Assembly (NCBI GenBank): GCA_965247535.1
Contig: OZ252018.1
Location: 1,674,001-1,738,000, forward strand
DNA length: 64,000 nt
From: JAPPHY01 sp965247535
Lineage (GTDB): Bacteria; Chloroflexota; Dehalococcoidia; Lucifugimonadales; UBA2985
Direction: 5' to 3'
In this document: in pieces, positions 33,501-46,868 of the stretch
How the letters are laid out: each line of letters opens with the position of its first letter
Numbering within the stretch: position 1 is the stretch's first letter
Notes under the pieces: model-generated
The model's database searches: none
What the model was told of the DNA's origin: nothing
What the model saw: the letters and a program-made list of their open reading frames with translations, nothing else
Made by a program: the position numbers and the translations under genes

Positions 33501-35969
33501 CTACCGCACCACCAGGTTCACCAGCCGGCCCGGCACGTACACCACCTGCCGCACCTCGGTGCCCTCCAGGTACGGACGCACCCGCGCGCTTTCCAACGCC
33601 AGCTCTCGCGCCTCTTCTTCCTCTATCGACGCGGGCGCCTGTATGCGGTCGCGGACCCGGCCGTTCACCTGCACCACCAGCGTGATCTCCTCGTCGCGGG
33701 CCAGCTCCTCGTCCCACGAGGGCAGTAGCTGGTTGTGGATGCTGAACGGGCGTCCCATCCTCTCCCACAGCTCCTCCGTCACGTGCGGCGCGATCGGCGC
33801 CAGAAGCAGCAGCAGCTTCTCCATGGCGTCGCTCCAGCTGCCGGAGTCGAGTCCACCCTCGTCCCAGGCGCGGCTCATGTGGTTCGTCATCTCCATCATT
33901 GCGGCCAGCGCCGTGTTGAACTTGAACCGCTCCAGGTCGCCGACCACCTTCTTGACCGTCTTGTGCGTCGTGCGAATCAGCGTGCGCACCGCCTCCTCGT
34001 CTGCGGGCTGCGAATCGAGCGTCGATGCATCCCTCTGCGCCAGGTCCCACACGCGGTTGATCCAGCGAGCCATGCCGTTGATGCCGGAGTCCGACCAGTC
34101 GCCGCCCTGGTCCCACGGCCCGAGGAACATCAGGTAGGTGCGCACCACGTCCGCGCCCAGGTCCTGCACGTAGGGGTCGGGCGTTATCACGTTTCCGCGC
34201 GACTTGCTCATCTTCTGGTGGTCGGCGATGATGATGCCCTGGTTGAACAGCCTCAGGTACGGCTCGTCGAACTCCACCAGCCCAAGGTCTCTTAGCGCTT
34301 TGTTGAAAAACCGGGCGTAGAGCAGGTGCATCACGGCGTGCTCCGCTCCCCCCGTGTACTGGTCAACCGGCAGCCACTGCCTGACCGCCTCCGGGTCGAA
34401 GGGCCCGCGGTCGTAGTTGGGGCTGGCGTAGCGCAGGTGATACCATGACGAGTCCACGAACGTGTCCATGGTGTCCGTCTCTCGCGTGGCGGGCGCCCCG
34501 CACTGCGGGCACGGCGCGTTCAGGAACCGCTCGTGGAATCGCAGCGGCGACTCGCCGGTGGGCCGGAACTGCGCGTCCTCCGGCAGCAGCACGGGCAGGT
34601 CCTCCTCCGGCACCGGCACCACACCGCAGCCGTCGCAGTAGACCACGGGTATCGGCGTGCCCCAGTAGCGCTGCCGTGAGATGAGCCAGTCTCTCAGCCG
34701 GTATGACACCGTGCGGCCACCCCAGCCGTTGGCCTCCACATAGTCGGCAATGCGCTCCTTTCCCACACTCGCCGGCATCCCGTCGAACGGGCCGGAGTTC
34801 ACCTGCGCGCCGTCCCCTACGTACGCGCTCGACAACTCCGAGCCGTCCCAGTCCGGCGGCGCGATGACCACGCGCACCTCCAGGTCGTACTTGCGGGCGA
34901 ACTCGAAGTCCCGCTCGTCGTGCGCCGGAACGCCCATCACAATGCCCGTGCCGTATGTGAGCAGGACGTAGTCCGCGACGAGTATGGGCACGCTGTCTCC
35001 GTTGAGCCGGTTCACGGCATAAGCGCCGGTGAACACGCCCGACTTCTCGCGCTCCGTGGACAAGCGTTCAACCTCCGACTGGCGCCGCGCCTCTTCCACG
35101 TAGGCTTCCACCTCTGCGCGGCGCTCGTCGGTGGTCAGGCTTGCGACCAGAGGGTGCTCCGGTGCGATGACCACGAACGTCACGCCGAAGATGGTATCGA
35201 TTCGCGTGGTAAACGTGCGGATCTCGGTCTCCTCCAGCCCGTACTCAGAGATGTCGAAACCGATCTCTACGCCCACGCTGCGCCCTATCCAGTTCGTTTG
35301 CATGGTCTTGATGCGCTCCGGCCAATCGACAAGGCCAGAGAAGTCCAGCAGCTCCTCCGCGTACCGAGTGATGCCGAAGAACCACTGCTCCAGGTCCCGG
35401 CGGCTGACGGCGGACTCGCATCGCTCGCACTTGCCGTCCACCACCTGCTCGTTGGCCAGCACGGTCTGGCAGGACGGGCACCAGTTGGCGGGCGCTTTGG
35501 CGCGATAGGCCAGTCCTTCCTTTAGGAACTGCAGGAATATCCACTGATTCCAGCGATAGTACTCCGGCAGTGCGCAGATGATCTCCCGGTCCCAGTCGTA
35601 GATGGAACCAATCGACCGCAGCTGCCGGCGCATGTTCTCAACGTTGTTCATAGTCCAGGTGTGCGGGTGTATCCCCTGCTTGATCGCGGCGTTCTCCGCC
35701 GGCAGGCCAAAGGAGTCGAAACCCATTGGGTGGATGACGTTGTAGCCCTGCATCCGGCGGAATCGCGCGTGCGCGTCGGAGGGGGCCATGGCGTACCAGT
35801 GGCCTATGTGGAGATCGCCTGAGGTGTACGGGTACATGGTGAGCTCGTACCACTTGGGGCGAGGATCGTCGTCGCGGACGCTGTGGAGGCCGTCTTGCTG
35901 CCATCGGGCCTGCCACTTGGCATCCAGCTCTTGAGGATCGTATCGACGCTCGGTTGTGCGCATGGACAT
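33501..35969 (-). CDS. leuS: leucyl-tRNA synthetase
   Basis: Charges tRNA-Leu. About 822 residues from the ATG at 35969 (GGAG 8 bp upstream; in-frame ATGs at 35999 and 35963 are alternatives). HIGH motif is HIGH within YTSGDLHIGHWYAM; KMSKS is in DHQKMSKSRGNVI; the CP1 editing domain is present with the conserved TTRIDTIFG. A zinc-knuckle-like CPSC...CERC pair lies near residue 170. The C-terminal domain ends in VYVPGRLVNLVVR. Confidence 0.97.
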   Translation of the reverse strand: MSMRTTERRYDPQELDAKWQARWQQDGLHSVRDDDPRPKWYELTMYPYTSGDLHIGHWYAMAPSDAHARFRRMQGYNVIHPMGFDSFGLPAENAAIKQGIHPHTWTMNNVENMRRQLRSIGSIYDWDREIICALPEYYRWNQWIFLQFLKEGLAYRAKAPANWCPSCQTVLANEQVVDGKCERCESAVSRRDLEQWFFGITRYAEELLDFSGLVDWPERIKTMQTNWIGRSVGVEIGFDISEYGLEETEIRTFTTRIDTIFGVTFVVIAPEHPLVASLTTDERRAEVEAYVEEARRQSEVERLSTEREKSGVFTGAYAVNRLNGDSVPILVADYVLLTYGTGIVMGVPAHDERDFEFARKYDLEVRVVIAPPDWDGSELSSAYVGDGAQVNSGPFDGMPASVGKERIADYVEANGWGGRTVSYRLRDWLISRQRYWGTPIPVVYCDGCGVVPVPEEDLPVLLPEDAQFRPTGESPLRFHERFLNAPCPQCGAPATRETDTMDTFVDSSWYHLRYASPNYDRGPFDPEAVRQWLPVDQYTGGAEHAVMHLLYARFFNKALRDLGLVEFDEPYLRLFNQGIIIADHQKMSKSRGNVITPDPYVQDLGADVVRTYLMFLGPWDQGGDWSDSGINGMARWINRVWDLAQRDASTLDSQPADEEAVRTLIRTTHKTVKKVVGDLERFKFNTALAAMMEMTNHMSRAWDEGGLDSGSWSDAMEKLLLLLAPIAPHVTEELWERMGRPFSIHNQLLPSWDEELARDEEITLVVQVNGRVRDRIQAPASIEEEEARELALESARVRPYLEGTEVRQVVYVPGRLVNLVVR

Positions 35970-36110
35970 ATCGGATTCTCCGAAGAAGGCTTGGGCCATT
36001 ATAGAATCTCGAAAGGCGCGCCGCAACGAGGAGGCGCCCGCGGTGTTGACAGCAGGCGTCCATCAGGCGTAGCTTAATTGACGCACCCACCACTACCCGG
36101 GAGCGACGGC

Positions 36111-36530
36111 ATGGTCATTTTGAAGCGATTGGCGGCTCTGTATCTCATACTTCTCGGCGTTGCAGTTGCCAGCCACTTCCTGGCGACGCAGCTTTACGAC
36201 CCCACGTTGGCCGACTCAGCTCTCGACATCTGGCTAATCCTGGACCCCATGATGATCGTGGGGGCGTTCATTGCGCTCCTCGTAGCCTTCTTCAGGAAAC
36301 TCGAGTTCGGCGGCCTCTCCTACGGCCTGGGCGTCAGCCGGGACTACCTGGAGGCCAACCTCACCTTCTACCTCTCAGCCGCTTTGCTCATCATGCTCAC
36401 GTGGAACTGGTTCGGCGTGGCGTTCGCGGAGCCCCCCAACGACGCTGCGCTAGTCTGGATCTTCATCGACTCGGTCCTGCCTCTCCTGCTCATATCCACC
36501 GGCATACGTCTGATGCGCAGCGAAGATTAG
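36111..36530 (+). CDS. small four-helix membrane protein
   Basis: 139 residues from the ATG at 36111, with CGGGAG 7 bp upstream. Four hydrophobic helices (about 5-23, 38-57, 80-98 and 112-130). No family recognised. It stands alone between leuS and glnA. Confidence 0.65.
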   Translation: MVILKRLAALYLILLGVAVASHFLATQLYDPTLADSALDIWLILDPMMIVGAFIALLVAFFRKLEFGGLSYGLGVSRDYLEANLTFYLSAALLIMLTWNWFGVAFAEPPNDAALVWIFIDSVLPLLLISTGIRLMRSED

Positions 36531-36662
36531 GCGCCCTGCGCCGTCCGCGTCGCCCCGGCAAAGGCGTTCCACGACCGCACCGCTTCTCTGGATAACCGCA
36601 CGGCGCGCTAGTGAACTCCTTTACAATGGCAATGGCTGAAAGTACAATTGAACACTAAGACG

Positions 36663-36696
36663 GAAGTTTGACACAAACTTCACAATCCCCTATAGT
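36663..36696 (+). promoter_or_regulatory. glnA promoter with palindromic operator over the -35
   Basis: Consensus TTGACA (36668-36673), 17-bp spacer and TATAGT (36691-36696). The -35 is embedded in a perfect 8-3-8 palindrome GAAGTTTG-ACA-CAAACTTC (36663-36681). Predicted start about 36703. The palindrome position is that of a repressor operator for nitrogen control. Confidence 0.75.
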
Positions 36697-36735
36697 TTAC
36701 ACTTTGTAATGATCCTGGGTACAAGAAGTGCACTC

Positions 36736-38073
36736 ATGACTACGGAGAGGGAAGAGGCCCGGGAGTACGTCCTGGGGATGGTGCGCGAGCACGACGTCAA
36801 GTTCATTCGCCTGTGGTTCACCGACATCCTGGGCGCGCTCAAGGGGTTTGCCATCACCGCTCAGGAGCTGGAGGAGGCGCTGGAGCAAGGCGTCGGCTTC
36901 GACGGCTCTTCAATTGAGGGGTTCGCGCGCATTGACGAGAGCGATATGGTGGCCATGCCTGATCCCACCACGTTCCGCATACTGCCCTGGCGGCCGCGGC
37001 AGAACGCCGTGGCGCGCATGTTCTGCGACGTCCTCACTCCCCAGTGGCAGCCCTTTAAGGGCGACCCGCGCCACGTGCTCAAGCAGACACTGGAGCGCGC
37101 TGCCTCCCTGGGATACACCTACTACGTAGGGCCGGAACTGGAGTACTTCTACTTCCGCAACTCCGAAGGCACGGACGTGCTCGACGAGGGCGGCTACTTC
37201 GATCAGACGCCCCTGGACCTTGCAACCGAGCTGCGCCGCGAGACGGTGCTGACGCTGGAGGAGATGGGCATTGCCGTGGAGTTCAGCCACCACGAGGCGG
37301 CCACCAGCCAGCACGAGATCGACCTGCGCTACTCGGATGCCCTCACCATGGCCGACAACGTGATGACGCAACGCCTGGTCATCAAGGAGGTGGCCATGCG
37401 AAACGGCCTCTATGCCACCTTCATGCCCAAGCCCATCGCCAACGTCAACGGGAGTGGGATGCACGTGCACCAGTCGCTGTTCAAGGGCGCCACCAACGCG
37501 TTCTTCGACGGTGACAGCCCCTCCCACCTGTCGCCCCTTGCCCTGTCCTTCGTGGCGGGGCTGATGCACCACGCGCCTGCGATTACGGCCATTACCAACC
37601 AGTGGGTCAACTCCTACAAGAGGCTCATTGTCGGTTACGAGGCGCCGGTCTACATCTCCTGGGCCAGCGTGAACCGGTCCGACCTGATTCGGGTGCCCGC
37701 CTACAAGGAGGGGCGTGAGGACTCCGTGCGAATCGAGTACCGCGCGCCGGACCCGGCGTGCAACCCCTACCTCGCTTTCGCTGTGATGCTCGCCGCGGGC
37801 CTCGACGGCGCAGAGCGCAACCTTCCCGCGCCGGACCCCGTCCAGGAAAACGTCTTCAACATGACGGACGAGGAGCGCCTGCGCAGGGGTATCGATACCC
37901 TGCCAGGCAGCCTCAGGGAGGCCATTCTCCTGACGGAGAACAGCGACCTGGTCCGACGGACCTTGGGCGACCACGTCTTCAACAGCTTCATCCAGAACAA
38001 GAAGATCGAGTGGAGCCAGTACCAGGCCCAAGTCACCAACTACGAGCTGAAGAGATATCTGCCTATCCTGTAG
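36736..38073 (+). CDS. glnA: glutamine synthetase type I
   Basis: Makes glutamine from glutamate, ammonia and ATP. The ATG at 36736 is chosen because the predicted transcription start (~36703) leaves too short a leader for the in-frame ATG at 36709; neither has a strong Shine-Dalgarno. 445 residues, the GSI-alpha-like length. Landmarks: WFTDILGALKGFAIT, FDGSSIEGFARIDESDM, GPELEYFYF, HHEAATSQHEID, NGSGMHVHQSLF, NRSDLIRVP. No clear adenylylation loop Tyr context could be confirmed. First gene of a GS-GOGAT cluster. Confidence 0.96.
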   Translation: MTTEREEAREYVLGMVREHDVKFIRLWFTDILGALKGFAITAQELEEALEQGVGFDGSSIEGFARIDESDMVAMPDPTTFRILPWRPRQNAVARMFCDVLTPQWQPFKGDPRHVLKQTLERAASLGYTYYVGPELEYFYFRNSEGTDVLDEGGYFDQTPLDLATELRRETVLTLEEMGIAVEFSHHEAATSQHEIDLRYSDALTMADNVMTQRLVIKEVAMRNGLYATFMPKPIANVNGSGMHVHQSLFKGATNAFFDGDSPSHLSPLALSFVAGLMHHAPAITAITNQWVNSYKRLIVGYEAPVYISWASVNRSDLIRVPAYKEGREDSVRIEYRAPDPACNPYLAFAVMLAAGLDGAERNLPAPDPVQENVFNMTDEERLRRGIDTLPGSLREAILLTENSDLVRRTLGDHVFNSFIQNKKIEWSQYQAQVTNYELKRYLPIL

Positions 38074-38089
38074 GCGAGGAGTTTGCCCG

Positions 38090-42635
<4,546 letters not shown>

Positions 42636-42643
<8 letters not shown>

Positions 42644-44087
42644 GCCGACCGGATTCATCGAGTTTGCCAGGAAGCCGCCTCCGCGCCGCGATGTGCGTGA
42701 GCGGTTGAAGGACTCCCGCGAGTTCTACCTGGACTGGTCGGAGCCGGATGCCAGGGATCAGGGCGCGCGCTGCATGAACTGCGCCGTCCCCTTCTGTCAC
42801 ACCGGCTGCCCGCTCGGCAATCTGATCCCGGAGTGGAACGACCTGGTCTACCGGGGTGACTGGCACGGCGCGCTCGATCGGCTGCACGCCACCAACAACT
42901 TCCCGGAGTTCACCGGGAGGATCTGCCCGGCCCCCTGCGAGCCGGCATGCGTCCTCTCCATCAACGAGCACCCCGTCACCATCGAGTACATCGAAAAGGC
43001 GATTGCCGACCGCGGCTACCGCGAAGGCTGGATCACGCCCGCGCCTCCGGCGCACCGCACCGGCAAGCGCGTTGCGGTGGTAGGATCCGGGCCGGCCGGC
43101 ATGGCCGCCGCCCAACAGCTCAACCGTGCCGGCCACCTCGTGACGCTCTTCGAGCGCGACGAGTCCGTCGGCGGCCTTCTGCGCCTCGGCATCCCGGACT
43201 TCAAGCTGGAGAAACAGGTGGTGCAGCGCCGCGTGGACATCATGGCCGCGGAGGGGGTCCGCTTCGAAACCGGAGTCAACGTGGGCTACGATCTCACCGC
43301 CGATGACCTTCACCGCGACTTCGACGCCGTATGTCTCACGATCGGCGCGGGCGCGGCCCGCGAGCTGCCCGTGCCGGGCCGCGATCTCGAGGGCGTTCAC
43401 CTGGCAATGGAGTACCTGACGCAGCAGAACCGTCGCATCGCCGGCCGCAGTTACAACCAGGAGGAGACCATCACTGCGGAGGGCAAGCGCGTGATCATCC
43501 TCGGCGGCGGCGATACGGGCGCCGACTGCCTGGGCACCGCACACCGCCAGGGCGCGGAAGTGGTCTACCAGCTTGAACTTCTGCCGCAGCCGCCTGAGCA
43601 CCGACGCCCCGGCAACCCGTGGCCGCAGTGGCCTCTCATCCTCCGCACCTCGGCCGCCCACGAGGAGGGCGGCATTCGAGACTACAACGTGCTCACCAAG
43701 AGCCTCTCCGGGCGCAACGGCCGCGTGGAGCAGCTGAACGCCGTACGCGTGGAGTGGGGCCCGCCCGACGAGACGGGCCGGCCCTCCATGATCGAAATAG
43801 AGGGCAGCGAGTTCTCCATCGGCGTGGACCTGGCGCTGCTTGCGATGGGGTTCGTGCACCCGGAGCACCCGGGCATCGTGACCGACCTTGGCCTGGATCT
43901 GGACGGCCGCGGCAACATAGCGACCAATGAGGACCGCATGTCGAGCGTGCCGGGCGTGTTCGCCGCGGGCGACAGCGTGCGAGGCGCGTCGCTGGTGGTG
44001 TGGGCCATAGCCGAGGGCCGCCAGGCCGCGCACGGCATCGACAAGTACCTCATGGGCCAGAGCAGCCTGCCGTCCGTGCGGGTTTAG
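42636..44087 (+). CDS. gltD: glutamate synthase small subunit
   Basis: 483 residues. The TTG at 42636 makes the family-standard N-terminus (M)GKPTGFIEF and overlaps gltB by 8 bp. Two 4Fe-4S clusters are formed by CMNCAVPFCHTGCP and CPAPCEPAC; FAD site VAVVGSGPAGMAAAQQL and NADPH site VIILGGGDTGADCLGTA are intact; GVFAAGDSVRGASLVVWAI ends the fold. It supplies electrons to GltB. Confidence 0.97.
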
Positions 44088-44114
44088 GGCGCTATTGAGC
44101 TAGTCCTACCCCGT

Positions 44115-45890
44115 TTAGTCTGGTCCTGGCCAGTGTTCTGCGATCAGCTTTGCCACCTCGCCGCTGCGCTCCCGAATTGAACTCTCATCCCAATCGGATT
44201 GGGCTGCGAGGTCGCCGTTCATATTCATTACGCTGTGGGCAATTAGCGCGTCTCGCTTAACATCCCAAGCGGAGTTCGACAAGGATGAGTTGAGCTTCTG
44301 GTTTACCAGGGTGAGATTCCCAATGGTGTGAATAGTCTCATTCCGCTTTCGCCTAGCCAGCTCCTCATCCATTTCAGGATTGAGAGGCCAATTCTCGCCC
44401 CAACTAACCGGCATCAGGTGCTCAATCGTGAGGTTTTTTGGCACGTCCGGTTGCTCAGACTTATCCGATCGCCGCTGGCGCTCTATGCCTTCAAGGACTA
44501 TCCGCAGCCTGCCCCTCGTAAGCAGACGGTACAGGGGCGAGGTCACTAACGCCTCAGATAGCGCGTCGTCAGTGGGCCACTCTCTGGAGTACGCTTTCTG
44601 TTCCTGAAAGAAACGCCTTACAACCTTGTCAGCTTCGCCGAGACCACTCTCCAGCAATCGTGAGGCGAGTTCAATAGTCAGCCGGTTGTAGTCCTTCGCG
44701 GTCTGGCGACAGAGCATACGTCGCACCAAGAAGCTCTCCAAGACACGGAATGCGCCAATCCTCGTATTGTGCTCTGCGGACAAGAGAAGCAGCAGGACCG
44801 GCGTGAAGACCCCAACTTGCATTACGCCCATTCTGTAGTAGAACTGCTCCTCTTCTGGAGAACGGGGCCCTGTATCGAATCGTCTATAGTTGGAAAGGTA
44901 CGTCCGTGCGTCTGACATCAGGACATCTATTTGCTCTGAATCGGCACATTTGCGAAACACGTCGAACACCCTAGACGGTGAGATTTCAGGGGGAGGCGTT
45001 TCCGAACTTGTGCGCATGATGAGCCAGTAATTGAATAGCATGTCCAATCTTGGCCTTCGGAGGCGTCCTTGACTGACTTCTTGCCTCCACCACCAACTGT
45101 CGAGACTCTCCCATACATCAAGTCCCTCAGGAGACCTCGCCAGAACGAAGTTCTTGATGAGGTCAGATTGCTCCAGTGGAGTCCCTCGAGCATTCAATGT
45201 TTCGAAGATCACATTAGGGTCATCGCCAGCGTCAAGATCAATAACAACCATTTGAAGCAGGGCAGTAACTGCCGTCTCTAGAGCGTCAACTCTATCTGAA
45301 ACCGAACCCGGCGGGGTGTCGTCGAGCCACTTATTCACCTGCTGCTGAAAGAACTCATGCGCTTGTACAATTAGCGATTCTTCGAATTCATTGGTTGCAA
45401 GGCCATTGTCCATGGCATGCCTGAACGCATCCCTATCGGTGCGGGTTGGCCATAGCTTAAAGATGTGGTGACTCCCATCCTCCACCAGATCCTTGTCGTT
45501 GATGACGAGCTTCGACAGACGAGTTGCAGGCTGCCTATGGCCTCGCTCCTCGCAAATCACCTGAATGGCATCCAGCAAGAGCTGGAGGGTTGTCACTCGC
45601 TGCTGTCCATCTATCACCTCCCTTTGCTCAATGTACTTGGCGGCTGTCGGGACCTGCTGTAGAACAACCGCTCCAAGGAAATGAGGCTTTGTTTGTTGCT
45701 GAGCCTTTACGCCGTCGTCATCAAATTGCTCCAGTTGCTCCAAGTATTCCTCGGCCAGATTTCGCACATCGTCCCAGAGTGGCTCCCATTGATTATCTTG
45801 AGTCCATACATAGGGACGCTGAAACTCTGGTATGGTGTACCTTACGTCTTTAAGGAACAGGGCTTTTGGATTCAGAATGTTGGTATCCAT
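44115..45890 (-). CDS. GmrSD-type restriction protein (DUF262-DUF1524 fusion)
   Basis: 591 residues. N-terminal DUF262/GmrS domain: YTIPEFQRPYVW, FLGAVVLQQ and the nucleotide-binding REVIDGQQRVTTLQLLLD. The middle is helical. The C-terminal DUF1524/GmrD domain is a His-Me finger nuclease: LTIEHLMPVSWGENW, ETIHTIGNLTLVNQKLNSSLSN. The family includes type IV enzymes that cleave glucosylated hydroxymethylcytosine DNA and other phage-defence proteins. All key motifs look intact. The gene is clearly less GC-rich than gltD next door, a sign of transfer. It converges with gltD. Confidence 0.9.
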   Translation of the reverse strand: MDTNILNPKALFLKDVRYTIPEFQRPYVWTQDNQWEPLWDDVRNLAEEYLEQLEQFDDDGVKAQQQTKPHFLGAVVLQQVPTAAKYIEQREVIDGQQRVTTLQLLLDAIQVICEERGHRQPATRLSKLVINDKDLVEDGSHHIFKLWPTRTDRDAFRHAMDNGLATNEFEESLIVQAHEFFQQQVNKWLDDTPPGSVSDRVDALETAVTALLQMVVIDLDAGDDPNVIFETLNARGTPLEQSDLIKNFVLARSPEGLDVWESLDSWWWRQEVSQGRLRRPRLDMLFNYWLIMRTSSETPPPEISPSRVFDVFRKCADSEQIDVLMSDARTYLSNYRRFDTGPRSPEEEQFYYRMGVMQVGVFTPVLLLLLSAEHNTRIGAFRVLESFLVRRMLCRQTAKDYNRLTIELASRLLESGLGEADKVVRRFFQEQKAYSREWPTDDALSEALVTSPLYRLLTRGRLRIVLEGIERQRRSDKSEQPDVPKNLTIEHLMPVSWGENWPLNPEMDEELARRKRNETIHTIGNLTLVNQKLNSSLSNSAWDVKRDALIAHSVMNMNGDLAAQSDWDESSIRERSGEVAKLIAEHWPGPD

Positions 45891-45936
45891 GTAATGCCTT
45901 TCGCCATCTCATGATTGCCCGCTATAGTGCGGTTGA

Positions 45937-45965
45937 ATTATAGCATCAGGCTGGCCTAAGGCCAA
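45937..45965 (-). promoter_or_regulatory. promoter of the GmrSD-type gene
   Basis: On the minus strand TTGGCC (45965-45960), 17-bp spacer and TATAAT (45942-45937) preceded by TGC (extended -10). GCTATA and TATAGC (45921-45926 and 45939-45944) form an inverted repeat overlapping the -10, a possible operator. Confidence 0.65.
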
Positions 45966-46163
45966 AATGCCCCTGCATGTCCATTCCTCTTGGCCTCCCC
46001 TTCGCTCCGTTGCATCCGCACAGGCGGTAGGGTGGCCGCCCCAGATGCCGCGGCTGGGCGCCGCATAACACACGGAAGCGCACACGTTTACCTTCCCCGG
46101 TGACTCATGTATTCTTTGCGCAGAAGACAAGGATAGTCCCTGGGAGGCAGGAGGATAGAGCAC

Positions 46164-46409
46164 ATGCTCATGGGCGGCGGCAGAATACTCGTACCGTGCA
46201 ACCACTGCAGTCAGAATGGGGTCTGCACCACCGGCGACGAACAGGGGAACAGCTGCGGGCTGTGCCTGACGGACGCCAGGAGCCCGACCATGCTCGACAG
46301 GCTGTGGCGGATGCTGGGGATGCAGCGGCGGGACTACTCCTCGCCAGGCTCGAACGGCGAGCCGATGCGCGTCCGGTGCTGCGTGTGCCGCGGCCGCGGC
46401 AGGATGTAG
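46164..46409 (+). CDS. small cysteine-rich zinc-finger-like protein
   Basis: 81 residues with AGGAGG 9 bp before the ATG. Cysteines occur as PCNHCSQNGVC, CGLC and RCCVCRGRG, the last like a DnaJ CxxCxGxG half-site. The middle (MLDRLWRMLGMQRRDY) is basic. No family recognised; probably a zinc-binding peptide. It converges with the DUF35 gene (2-bp gap). Confidence 0.6.
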   Translation: MLMGGGRILVPCNHCSQNGVCTTGDEQGNSCGLCLTDARSPTMLDRLWRMLGMQRRDYSSPGSNGEPMRVRCCVCRGRGRM

Positions 46410-46411
46410 GC

Positions 46412-46846
46412 CTACGCGGGCCGAAACACCGGCATGCTGATCTCGTCAGTGCGGTCGTCCCACACCAGCTCCACCGGCATCCCGACGCGGATGGTCTTGC
46501 CCGGGTCGGTGACGTCGGCGTCCACCTGGGCCAGGTTGGTCGGCATGCGGCAGCCCTCCTCCAGGTCCACCATCGCCACCACGAACGGCACGTCCTCCGC
46601 CCAGCCGCGATGCGGCGGCCTCACCACGATGCCGAACGTATGCAGCGTGCCCCTGCCCGAGCACTGAATCCACTCGGTGTTGCGAGAGAAGCAGTCCGGG
46701 CAGAAGTCCCGCGGGTAGAAATATGCCTGCGAGCAGTCGTTGCAGCGGCGCACCCACAGCTCGTGCTGCTTGCACCGGTCCCAGTAGAACTGCGTCTCGG
46801 GCGTCGGCGCGGGGAGAGGCTTTTGGGGGGCGCGTTGCTGTGTCAT
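46412..46846 (-). CDS. DUF35 OB-fold protein with rubredoxin-like zinc ribbon
   Basis: 144 residues, GGGAGGAG before ATG. An N-terminal helix, zinc ribbon CNDCSQAYFYPRDFCPDC (about residues 35-52), then an OB fold (GRGTLHTFGIVV, PFVVAMVDLEEGCRMPTNL, GMPVELVWDD). These proteins form complexes with thiolase-like partners, handling acyl-CoA substrates. The partner is the adjacent upstream gene, 22 bp away. Confidence 0.93.
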   Translation of the reverse strand: MTQQRAPQKPLPAPTPETQFYWDRCKQHELWVRRCNDCSQAYFYPRDFCPDCFSRNTEWIQCSGRGTLHTFGIVVRPPHRGWAEDVPFVVAMVDLEEGCRMPTNLAQVDADVTDPGKTIRVGMPVELVWDDRTDEISMPVFRPA

Positions 46847-46868
46847 GTCTCCTCCCGGTTGCGGTTGT

